Assembly: GCA_028752905.1 (NCBI GenBank)
Contig: JAQNBH010000009.1
Coordinates: 46,981,165-47,045,164 of the forward strand
DNA from: Cladorhizidae sp. MBARI D1340-BT2
Lineage: Eukaryota > Porifera > Demospongiae > Poecilosclerida > Cladorhizidae
DNA length: 64,000 nt
Direction: 5' to 3'
The position numbers were made by a program, and so were the translations under genes. Under the pieces are notes generated by a model. The model was given only the letters and a program-made list of their open reading frames with translations. It ran no database searches and had not been told where the DNA came from. Each line of letters begins with the position of its first letter. Within the stretch, counting starts at the first letter, position 1. Below, one piece after another: positions 1 through 10,100 of this stretch.

Positions 1-991
1 TATCTAGTCTTACCATAGTGCTTCAGGTATCTTAGTGTTGCAGTGCATCTAGTCTTGCCTTAGTGTTGCAGTGTATCCAATCTTGCCATAGTGTTGCAGG
101 TATCTAGTCTTGCCTTTTGTTTGCAGGTATCTAGTCTTGCCTTAGTGTTGCAATGTATCTAGTCTTGCCTTAGTTTTGCAGGTATCTAATCTTGCCTTAG
201 TGTTGCAGGTATCTAGTCTTGCCTTAGTGTTGCAGGTATCTAGTCTTGACTTAGTGTTGCAGGTATCTAGCCTTGCCTTAGTGTTGCAGTGTATCTAGTT
301 TGGCCTTAGTTTTGCAGGTATCTAGTCTTGCCTTAGTGTTGCAGTGTATCTAGTCTTGCCTTAATGTTGCAGGTATCTAGTCTTGCCGTAGTGTTGCAGG
401 TATGTAGTTTTGCTTTAGTGTTGCAATGTATCTAGTCTTGCCTTAGTGTTGGTCTTGCCATAATGTTGCAGTGTATCTAGTGTTGCCGTAGTGTTGCAGT
501 GTATCTAGACTTGCCTTACTTAGTGTTGCAGGTATCTAGTCTTGCCTTAGTGTTGCAGTGTATCTAGTCTTGCCTTAATGTTGCAGTGTATCTAGTCTTG
601 CCTTAGTGTTGAAGTGTATCTAGTCTTGCCTTAGTATTACAGTTTATCTAGTCTTGCCTATCTAGTCTTACCTTAGTGTTGCAGGTACCTAGTGTTGCTG
701 TAGTTTTGCAGGTATCTAGTCTTGCCTTAGTATTTCAGTGTATCTAGTCTTGCCTTAGTGTTGCAGTATATTTAGTCTTGTCTTAGTGTTGCAGGTTTCT
801 AGTCTTGCCGTAGTTTTGCAGGTATCTAGTTTTGCCTTAGTGTTGCAGTGTATCTAGTCTTGCCTTAGTGTTGCAGGTATCTAGTCTTGACTTAGTGTTG
901 CAGGTATCTCGTCTTGCCTTAGTGTTGCAGTGTATCTAGTCTTGCCTTAGTTTTACAGCTATCTAGTCATGCTTTAGTGTTTCAGTGTATA
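1..991. repeat. 27/28-bp satellite array, left segment
   Basis: The stretch is made of head-to-tail monomers of 27 or 28 bp. Each monomer has two recognisable halves, TATCTAGTCTTGCC and TTAGTGTTGCAG, followed by G (27-mer) or TG (28-mer). Variants differ by point changes such as GTTTTGCAG or CCATAG, and some monomers are truncated. No gene is present. The right end is the target of a LINE insertion, with AGTGTATA at 984-991 serving as the left copy of the target-site duplication. The array continues off the left edge of the window. Confidence 0.95.
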
Positions 992-1077
992 AAGTGGAGG
1001 AGAAGAAGACAACCTCTCCGCGGTCTCCTCCACAAGTACCTGCTCGATCCTGCCTGCATCAACGAACAGAGAAACTA

Positions 1078-3963
1078 ATGTCTTCACTCCGCTCACAGCG
1101 ACCCCAACGTCCGAGGCAGCACGCGCCCTTTTCAGGGCGGGCGGACTCGTCCGTCGAAATCCTCGTGATCCTCCAGCTGAATGTCGAGGGCCTCACCACC
1201 GCTAAGCTCGACATCCTAGAACAGCTCGCCAACACCAACAAGGCAACCGTCGTGGTACTCCAGGAGACGCACAAAGAGAACACCACCACTCTAGAGCTCC
1301 CTGGGTACTCACTCGCTGGCCACACCAAGAACAAACATCACGGCCTGGCGACCTTCATGAAGGACGGCGTGCCCTGGACACCAGCTACCCAGTGTGCCCC
1401 CGACTCCGAAGTCGAGTGGATCGCCACCAAAGTCGACGACACCACCATCGTCAACATCTACAAGCCTCCACCGAGTCGACTACCACCCGGCTCGCTGCCA
1501 GACGCCCCTGCCCCAGTTGTGTTTGTCGGCGATTTCACCTGCTGGCACATCGACTGGGGGTATAAGACCACCAATCAGGACGGCATGGACCTGGCAGCAT
1601 GGGCATCCTCCACCGATGCCACGCTCCTATTCGACCCAAAGGAGCCTCACTCGTTCACGTCCGGCCGATGGAACACCAAGACCAACCCGGACCTGGCCTT
1701 CGCCAAAACCATCGGGCAAGAGCCGCTCCCGGTCCGACGTGTCCTGGACAGATTTCCCCGCTCCCAACACCGCCCGTCGTTGATCACAACTCCATCGTGG
1801 GTCCTGTCGACGGAGGGAAAGCTAGTCTGGAGGTGGAACTTCAGGAAGGCGAGGTGGTCGGAGTTCGCGAGCGACACCAACACCACAGCCGACGCCCTGC
1901 CAGTGCCCACCGCCTCTAACATCGATGAGGCCTACGAGATGTACTGCAAGATGTTGACGGACGCCGCCAAGAAACACGTCCCACGGGGAGTCCGAAAGAA
2001 CTACGTCCCCTGCTGGGACATGGAGTGTGACAAACTCCTGCGTGCCCACAACACCGCCGACACCAAGGCAGAGAGAGCCAAAGCCGCCACCGACCTATTG
2101 ACCATGCTCAACTCCAAACGGCGAGAGAGGTGGAATGAGACCGTCGAATCTATCGACTTCACCCACTCCAGCCGACGAGCGTGGCAGACCATCAATAAGC
2201 TGACCGGCAAGGTATCAAAACCAGCGCCATGCCCCATCACTGCAGACTCCATCGCAGCCCAGCTGATCATCAACGGTCGCTTCCCCGATGCTGACAAGGA
2301 CTTCACTCGCAAGACCATCGGCGAAGTGAATGACCTGCGCAGGACCCCCAACGCAGACCTGAACCTATCGGGAGACTTCACCAGCAACGAGATGAAGGCG
2401 GCTATCAAACACCTGAAGCCTAGCAAAGCAGCCGGGATCGACAACATCCACCCGGAGTTCATCCTGCACCAGGGCAGCAGAGCCACGGAGTGGCTTCGGT
2501 CATTCTGCTCCGCCTGCTACCTCTCGTCAAAGCTCCCGAAGATATGGAGGTGCGCCAAGATCATCGCCATACCAAAGCCAGGCAAACCGTTGGACGACCC
2601 AAAGGGATACCGGCCAATCTCTCTCCTCTGCGTGCCATACAAGATCATGGAACGGCTTCTCCACGCACGCCTCGACCCGGTGATCGACCCTAAACTGCCG
2701 AAGGAGCAAGCTGGCTTCCGCCGCGGAAGATCAACGGCGGACCAGGTGACCCTCCTCACCCAGGACATCGAGGACTCCTTCCAGAGGGGTGATAAGTCGG
2801 GCGTCGTCCTCCTCGATCTCACAGCGGCGTACGATACTGTCTGGCTGCACGGACTCCACCTTAAGCTGCTCCAGACAGTCCCCAACCAGCACATGGTGGA
2901 CTTCATCATGGAGATGCTGACCAACCGCAGCTTCACCCTCTACACCAGCGACGGCCAACACAGCAGGCTCAGGCGACTGAAGAATGGCGTCCCCCAAGGC
3001 TCCGTACTGGCTCCGATGTTGTTCAACATCTACATCCACGACCTTCCCGACACGTTGTCGAAGAAGTACGGATACGCAGACGATCTCGCCATCATGATGT
3101 CTGAAAATGCCTGGGAGACGATCGAATCGGGGCTCACGGCTGACATGAACACCCTGTCAACGTACCTCACGAACTGGCGCCTGAAGCTCTCGGTGGCCAA
3201 GACCATGTCTGCTGCTTTCCACCTCAACAACCGGGAGGCAGGCCGAGAGCTGAACATCATCGTCAACAACAACAGACTCCAGTTCCAGGCCGAGCCGACA
3301 TACCTCGGGGTCAAGCTAGATCGTACCCTCACTTTCCGCCAACACCTGGAAAGCCTGTCGGCAAAGATATCGGCCCGCACCGCCCTGATACGCCACCTAG
3401 CTGGTACCACCTGGGTTGCCTCGACCAAGACGCTGCGCATCTCTACCCAGGCACTGGTATTCTCCGCCGCGGAGTACTGCTCCCCTGTCTGGTGCAGGAG
3501 CACTCACACCAAGAAGGTCGATATGACGCTAAATACGGCCTTGCGAACGGTCTCGGGCTGCCTGCGAGCCACACCTGTTGATCATCTACCCATCCTCGCC
3601 GGCATCGCCCCACCAATGCTGCGACGCGAAGCAGCCGTCCTGTCCCTGTCCCGCAAGGCCATCAATGACGAGGACCACCTTCTCCACCATATCGCCACCG
3701 AGCCCCCAATACGCCAACGCCTCAAATCAAGACACTCGTTCGCGGAGCAAGCCCATCAGCTCCTGCGCTCAACACCTGACGATGTCTCGAAAGGTGGTTG
3801 GCTGAAACACCGCTGGAGGAAGAAGTGCAGTCAGCCAGCAAGTCCAGGCTACATCGATTCGTGGAGACGCCGGACGAGCTGCCAGGCGAGGACCTACCGC
3901 GCAGGCAGTGGACAACCCTCAACCGCCTCAGAACTGGTGTCGGCCGCTTCGCCGCCAACATGA
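1078..3963 (+). CDS. LINE endonuclease-reverse transcriptase polyprotein, copy 1
   Basis: The first ATG of the open frame is at 1078; the frame is open upstream to the element edge but without an ATG. The product is 961 residues. Residues about 25-235 form an exonuclease/endonuclease/phosphatase domain: N35 in QLNVEG, E63 in LQETH, GDF at 151-153, NPDLAF near 203-208 and SQH at 229-231. The usual GDFN and SDH motifs read GDFT and SQH here. The reverse transcriptase follows, with YRPISLL, AGFRRGRST, LDLTAAYD (aspartate 580), GVPQGS and the catalytic YADD at 666-669, then thumb motifs such as TYLGVKLD. In this family the protein nicks target DNA and primes reverse transcription of its own RNA. 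The frame ends at 3961-3963 in sequence unlike the family tail. The conserved tail lies in the -1 frame, so the gene is probably frameshifted and not autonomous. Confidence 0.9.
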   Translation: MSSLRSQRPQRPRQHAPFSGRADSSVEILVILQLNVEGLTTAKLDILEQLANTNKATVVVLQETHKENTTTLELPGYSLAGHTKNKHHGLATFMKDGVPWTPATQCAPDSEVEWIATKVDDTTIVNIYKPPPSRLPPGSLPDAPAPVVFVGDFTCWHIDWGYKTTNQDGMDLAAWASSTDATLLFDPKEPHSFTSGRWNTKTNPDLAFAKTIGQEPLPVRRVLDRFPRSQHRPSLITTPSWVLSTEGKLVWRWNFRKARWSEFASDTNTTADALPVPTASNIDEAYEMYCKMLTDAAKKHVPRGVRKNYVPCWDMECDKLLRAHNTADTKAERAKAATDLLTMLNSKRRERWNETVESIDFTHSSRRAWQTINKLTGKVSKPAPCPITADSIAAQLIINGRFPDADKDFTRKTIGEVNDLRRTPNADLNLSGDFTSNEMKAAIKHLKPSKAAGIDNIHPEFILHQGSRATEWLRSFCSACYLSSKLPKIWRCAKIIAIPKPGKPLDDPKGYRPISLLCVPYKIMERLLHARLDPVIDPKLPKEQAGFRRGRSTADQVTLLTQDIEDSFQRGDKSGVVLLDLTAAYDTVWLHGLHLKLLQTVPNQHMVDFIMEMLTNRSFTLYTSDGQHSRLRRLKNGVPQGSVLAPMLFNIYIHDLPDTLSKKYGYADDLAIMMSENAWETIESGLTADMNTLSTYLTNWRLKLSVAKTMSAAFHLNNREAGRELNIIVNNNRLQFQAEPTYLGVKLDRTLTFRQHLESLSAKISARTALIRHLAGTTWVASTKTLRISTQALVFSAAEYCSPVWCRSTHTKKVDMTLNTALRTVSGCLRATPVDHLPILAGIAPPMLRREAAVLSLSRKAINDEDHLLHHIATEPPIRQRLKSRHSFAEQAHQLLRSTPDDVSKGGWLKHRWRKKCSQPASPGYIDSWRRRTSCQARTYRAGSGQPSTASELVSAASPPT

Positions 3964-4103
3964 AAGAATGGGGACTGAGAGACTCGGCCGCGTGTGAATG
4001 TGGGCACCCGGAACAGACAGTAGATCACGTCATCGAGTCCTGCCCCCTACACCGTCCACCCAATGGCAAGCCCGGGATAGCCAGTCTGGACGACGAGACA
4101 TGA
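3780..4103 (+). pseudogene. LINE C-terminal Cys/His tail in -1 frame, copy 1
   Basis: This frame is open from just after a TGA at 3777 to the stop at 4101. It encodes RRQWTTLNRLRTG, then KEWGLRDSAACECG and later DHVIESCPL. That is the W-x-LNRLRTG and CxCG...H...CP pattern found after the reverse transcriptase in many LINEs. It has no convincing ATG and must originally have been joined to the upstream frame. The best join point is near 3793-3800, where one frame reads VSKGGW and the other continues LAETPLEEEVQ. A one-base indel or a programmed -1 shift would both explain this. No obvious slippery heptamer is seen there. Confidence 0.75.
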
Positions 4104-4169
4104 GCGGGGCTGTCCTCGACAGAGTTGGTGATCTGACGTTGACGAGCAAACGAAAGAAGAAGAAGAAGA

Positions 4170-7100
4170 AGTGTATATAGTCTTGCCATAGTGTTGCAGT
4201 GTATCTAGTCTTGCCTTAGTTTTTCAGTGTATCAAATCTTGCCTATCTAGTCTTGCCTTAGTGTTGCAGGTACCTAGTATTGCCGTAGTTTTGCAGGTAT
4301 TTAGTCTTGCGTTCGTGTTGCAGTGTATCTAGTCATGCCTTAGTTTTGCAGTTGCCGTAGTTTTGCAGGTATCTAGTCTTGCCTTAGTGTTGTAGTTTTA
4401 CCTTATTGTTGCAATGTATCTAGTCTTGCCATAGTGTTGCAGTGTATCTAGACTTGCCTCAGTGTTGCAGGTATCTAGTCTCTTGCCTTAGTGTTGCAGT
4501 GTATCTAGTTTTGCCTAAGTATTGCAAGTATCTAGTATTGCCTTAGTGTTGCAGTGTATCTAGTCTGGCCTTAGTGTTGCAATGTATCTAGTCTTGCCTT
4601 AGTGTTGCAGTGTATCTAGTCTTGCCTTAGTTTTGCAGTGTATCTAGTCTTGCCTATCTAGTCTTGCCTTAGTGTTGCAGGTACCTAGTATTGCCGTAGT
4701 TTTGCAGTGTATCTAATCTTGCCTTAGTGTTGCAGTATATCTTGTCTTGCCTTGGTATTGCAGTGTATCTAGTCTTGCCTGAGTGTTGCAGTGTATCTAG
4801 TCTTGCCTTGGTGTTGCAGTGTATCTAGTCTTGCCTTAGTTTTGCAGTGTATCTAGTCTTGCCTTAGTGTTGCAGGTTTCTAGTCTTGCCGTAGTTTTGC
4901 AGGTATCTAGTCTTGCCTTAGCGTTGCAGTGTATCTAGTCTTGCATTAGTGTTGCAGTGTATCTAGTCTTGCTTAGTGTTGCAGTGTATCTAGTCTTGCC
5001 TTAGTGTTGCAGGTATCTAGTCTTGCCGTCGTTTTGCAGGTATCTAGTCTTGCCTTAGTGTTGCAGTGTATCTGGTCTTACCTTAGTTTTGCAGTGTATC
5101 TAGTCTTGCCTTAGTGTTGCAGTTTATCTAGTCTTGCCTTAGTTTTGCAGTGTATCTAGTCTTGCCTTAGTGTTGCAGGTATCTAGTCTTGCCTTAGTGT
5201 TGCAGTGTATCTAGGTGTTGCAGGTATCTAGTTTTGCCGTAGTGTTGCAATGTATCTAGTCTTGCCTTAGTTTTGCAGGTATGTAGTTTTGCCTTAGTAT
5301 TGCAGTGTATCTAGTCTTGCCTTAGTGTTGCAGGGTATCTAGTCTTGCCTTAGTGTTGCAGTGTATCTAGTCTTGCCTTAGTGTTGCAGTGTATCTAGTC
5401 TTGCCTTAGTGTTGAAGTGTATCTAGTCTTGCCTTAGTGTTGCAGTGTATCTAGTTTGGCCTTAGTGTTGCAGGTATCTAGTCTTGCCTTAATGTTGCAG
5501 GTATCTAGTCTTGCCGTAGTGTTGCAGGTATCTCGTCTTGCCTTAGTGTTGCAGTGTATCTAGTCTTGCCTTAGTTTTACAGCTATCTAGTCATGCTTCA
5601 GTGTTTCAGTGTATATAGTCTTGCCGTAGTGTTGCAGTGTATCTAGTCTTGCCTTAGTTTTTCAGTGTATAAAATCTTGCCTATCTAGTCTTGCCTTAGT
5701 GTTGCAGGTACCTAGTATTGCCGTAGTTTTGCAGGTATCTAGTCTTGCCTTAGTGTTGCAATGTATCTAGTCTTGCCTTAGTTTTGCAGGTATCTAATCT
5801 TGCCTTAGTGTTGCAGGTATCTAGTCTTGCCTTAGTGTTGCAGGTATCTAGTCTTGACTTAGTGTTGCAGGTATCTAGTCTTGCCTTAGTGTTGCAGTGT
5901 ATCTAGTCTTGCCTTAATGTTGCAGGTATCTAGTCTTGCCGTAGTGTTGCAGGTATGTAATTTTGCTTTAGTGTTGCAATGTATCTAGTCTTGCCTTAGT
6001 GTTGGTCTTGCCATAGTGTTGCAGTGTATCTAGTCTTGCCGTAGTGTTGCAGTGTATCTAGACTTGCCTTACTTAGTGTTGCAGGTATCTAGTCTTGCCT
6101 TAGTGTTGCAGTGTATCTAGTCTTGCCTTAATGTTGCAGGTATCTAGTCTTGCCGTAGTGTTGCAGGTATGTAGTTGTGCTTTAGTGTTGCAATGTATCT
6201 AGTCTTGCCTTAGTGTTGGTCTTGCCATAGTGTTGCAGTGTATCTAGTCTTGCCGTAGTGTTGCAGTGTATCTAGACTTGCCTTACTTAGTGTTGCAGGT
6301 ATCTAGTCTTGCCTTAGTGTTGCAGTGTATCTAGTCTTGCCTTAATGTTGCAGTGTATCTAGTCTTGCCTTAGTGTTGAAGTGTATCTAGTCTTGCCTTA
6401 GTATTACAGTTTATCTAGTCTTGCCTATCTAATCTTACCTTAGTGTTGCAGGTACCTAGTGTTGCTGTAGTTTTGCAGGTATCTAGTCTTGCCTTAGTGT
6501 TGCAATGTATCTAGTCTTGCCTTAGTTTTGCAGGTATCTAATCTTGCCTTAGTGTTGCAGGTATCTAATCTTGCCTTAGTGTTGCAGGTATCTAGTCTTG
6601 ACTTAGTGTTGCAGGTATCTAGCCTTGCCTTAGTGTTGCAGTGTATCTAGTTTGGCCTTAGTGTTGCAGGTATCTAGTCTTGCCTTAGTTTTGCAGGTAT
6701 CTAGTCTTGCCGTAGTGTTGCAGGTATGTAGTTTTGCTTTAGTGTTGCAATGTATCTAGTCTTGCCTTAGTGTTGGTCTTGCTATAGTGTTGCAGTGTAT
6801 CTAGTCTTGCCGTGGTGTTGCAGTGTATCTAGACTTGCCTTACTTAGTGTTGCAGGTTTCTAGTCTTGCCGTATAGTTTTGCAGGTATCTAGTTTTGCCT
6901 TAGTGTTGCAGTGTATCTAGTCTTGCCTTAGTGTTGCAGGTATCTAATCTTGCCTTAGTGTTGCAATGTATCTAGTCTTGCCTTAGTTTTGCAGGTATCT
7001 AGTCTTGCCTTAGTGTTGCAGGTATCTAGTCTTGACTTAGAGTTGCAGGTATCTAGTCTTACATTAATGTTTCAGTGTATCTAGTTTTGCCTTAGTTTTG

Positions 7101-10100
7101 CAGGTATCTAGTCTTGCCTTAGTGTTTCAGTGTATCTAGTCTTGCCTTAGTGTTGCAGGTATCTAGTCTTGTCGTAGTGTTGCAGGTATGTAGTTTTGCC
7201 TTAGTGTTGCAGTGTATCTAGTCCTGCATTAGCATTGCAGTGTATCTAGTCTTGCCTTAGTGTTGCAGTATATCTAGTCTTGCCTTAGTGTTGAAGTGTA
7301 TCTAGTCTTGCATTAGTGTTTCAGTGTATCTAGTCTGGCCTTGGTGTTGCAGTGTATCTAGACGTGCCTTAGTGTTGCAGTGTATCTAGTCTTGCTTTAG
7401 TGTTGCAGTGTATCTAGTCTTGCCTTAGTGTTGCAGGTATCTAGTCTTACCATAGTGCTTCAGGTATCTTAGTGTTGCAGTGCATCTAGTCTTGCCTTAG
7501 TGTTGCAGTGTATCCAATCTTGCCGTAGTGTTGCAGGTATCTAGTCTTGCCTTTGTTTTGCAGGTATCTAGTCTTGCCTTAGTGTTGCAATGTATCTAGT
7601 CTTGCCTTAGTTTTGCAGGTATCTAATCTTGCCTTAGTGTTGCAGGTATCTAGTCTTGCCTTAGTGTTGCAGGTATCTAGTCTTGACTTAGTGTTGCAGG
7701 TATCTAGTCTTGACTTAGTGTTGCAGGTTTCTAGTCTTGCAGTATAGTTTTGCAGGTATCTAGTTTTGCCTTAGTGTTGCAGTGTATCTAGTCTTGCCTT
7801 AGTGTTGCAGGTATCTAATCTTGCCTTAGTGTTGCAATGTATCTAGTCTTGCCTTAGTTTTGCAGGTATCTAGTCTTGCCTTAGTGTTGCAGGTATCTAG
7901 TCTTGACTTAGAGTTGCAGGTATCTAGTCTTACATTAATGTTTCAGTGTATCTAGTTTTGCCTTACTTTTGCAGGTATCTAGTCTTGCCTTAGTGTTTCA
8001 GTGTATCTAGTCTTGCCTTAGTGTTGCAGGTATCTAGTCTTGTCGTAGTGTTGCAGGTATGTAGTTTTGCCTTAGTGTTGCAGTGTATCTAGTCCTGCAT
8101 TAGCATTGCAGTGTATCTAGTCTTGCCTTAGTGTTGCAGTATATCTAGTCTTGCCTTAGTGTTGAAGTGTATCTAGTCTTGCATTAGTGTTTCAGTGTAT
8201 CTAGTCTGGCCTTGGTGTTGCAGTGTATCTAGACGTGCCTTAGTGTTGCAGTGTATCTAGTCTTGCTTTAGTGTTGCAGTGTATCTAGTCTTGCCTTAGT
8301 GTTGCAGGTATCTAGTCTTACCATAGTGCTTCAGGTATCTTAGTGTTGCAGTGCATCTAGTCTTGCCTTAGTGTTGCAGTGTATCCAATCTTGCCATAGT
8401 GTTGCAGGTATCTAGTCTTGCCTTTTGTTTGCAGGTATCTAGTCTTGCCTTAGTGTTGCAATGTATCTAGTCTTGCCTTAGTTTTGCAGGTATCTAATCT
8501 TGCCTTAGTGTTGCAGGTATCTAGTCTTGCCTTAGTGTTGCAGGTATCTAGTCTTGACTTAGTGTTGCAGGTATCTAGCCTTGCCTTAGTGTTGCAGTGT
8601 ATCTAGTTTGGCCTTAGTTTTGCAGGTATCTAGTCTTGCCTTAGTGTTGCAGTGTATCTAGTCTTGCCTTAATGTTGCAGGTATCTAGTCTTGCCGTAGT
8701 GTTGCAGGTATGTAGTTTTGCTTTAGTGTTGCAATGTATCTAGTCTTGCCTTAGTGTTGGTCTTGCCATAATGTTGCAGTGTATCTAGTGTTGCCGTAGT
8801 GTTGCAGTGTATCTAGACTTGCCTTACTTAGTGTTGCAGGTATCTAGTCTTGCCTTAGTGTTGCAGTGTATCTAGTCTTGCCTTAATGTTGCAGTGTATC
8901 TAGTCTTGCCTTAGTGTTGAAGTGTATCTAGTCTTGCCTTAGTATTACAGTTTATCTAGTCTTGCCTATCTAGTCTTACCTTAGTGTTGCAGGTACCTAG
9001 TGTTGCTGTAGTTTTGCAGATATCTAGTCTTGCCTTAGTATTTCAGTGTATCTAGTCTTGCCTTAGTGTTGCAGTATATTTAGTCTTGTCTTAGTGTTGC
9101 AGGTTTCTAGTCTTGCCGTAGTTTTGCAGGTATCTAGTTTTGCCTTAGTGTTGCAGTGTATCTAGTCTTGCCTTAGTGTTGCAGGTATCTAGTCTTGACT
9201 TAGTGTTGCAGGTATCTAGTCTTGCCTTAGTGTTGCAGTGTATCTAGTTTTGCCTTATTGTTGCAGTGTATCTAGTCTTGCCATAGTGTTGCAGTGTATC
9301 TGGACTTGCCTCAGTGTTGTAGTTATCTAGTCTTGCCTTAGTGTTTCAGTGTATCTAGTCTTGCCTTAGTGATGCAGTGTATTTAGTCTTGTCTTAGTGT
9401 TACAGGTTTCTAGTCTTGCCGTAGTTTTGCAGGTATCTAGTTTTGCCTTAGTGTTGCAGTGTATTTAGTCTTGCCTTAGTGTTGCAGGTACCTAATGTTG
9501 CAATAGTTTTGCAGGTATCTAGTCTTGCCTTAGTGTTTCAGTGTATCTAGTCTTGCCTTAGTGTTGCAGTGTATATAGTCTTGTCTTAGTGTTGCAGCTT
9601 TCTAGTCATGCCGTAGTTTTGCAGGTATCTAGTTTTGCCTTAGTATTGCAGTGTATCTAGTCTTGCCTTACTGTTGCAGGTATCTAGTCTTGTCTTAGTG
9701 TTGCAGGTATCTAGTCTTGCCTTAGTGTTGCAGTGTATATAGTCTTGCCTTGGTGTTGCAGTATATCTAGACGTGTCTTAGTATTGCAGTGTATCTAGTC
9801 TTGCTTTAGTGTTGCAGTGTATCTAGTCTTGCCTTAGTGTTGCAGGTATCTAATCTTGCCTTAGTGTTGCAGTGTATCTAGTCTTGCCTTAGTGTTGCAG
9901 GTATCTAGTCTTACCGTAGTGCTTCAGGTATCTTAGTGCTGCAGTGCATCTAGTCTAGCCGTAGTGTTGCAGGTATCTAGTCTTGCCTTAGTTTTGCAGG
10001 TATCTAGTCTTGCCTTAGTGTTGCAATGTATCTAGTCTTGCCTTAGTTTTGCAGGTATCTAGTCTTGCCTTAGTGTTGCAGGTATCTAGTCTTGACTTAG

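Larger units (their letters stand above)
992..4169 (+). mobile_element. Non-LTR retrotransposon (LINE), copy 1
   Basis: A 3.2-kb GC-richer island interrupts the AT-rich satellite. It begins AAGTGGAGGAG and ends in a short (GAA)n tail. It is flanked by an 8-bp direct repeat, AGTGTATA, at 984-991 and 4170-4177, which I read as the target-site duplication. The same satellite variant without an insert is seen near 5,605-5,625, which acts as an empty-site paralogue. The element carries an AP-type endonuclease plus reverse transcriptase reading frame and a cysteine/histidine tail in another frame. No separate ORF1 is visible, so it may be 5' truncated or a one-ORF element. The domain order fits the Jockey/I/CR1 side of the LINEs. 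I cannot assign the clade without a tree. Confidence 0.93.

Noticed and set aside
1..984. CRISPR-like appearance of regularly spaced short repeats
   Set aside because: The units are directly adjacent with no unique spacers, and the context is eukaryotic satellite.
1059..3961. Numerous shorter frames on both strands inside the LINE
   Set aside because: All are shadows of the GC-rich endonuclease/reverse transcriptase frame.
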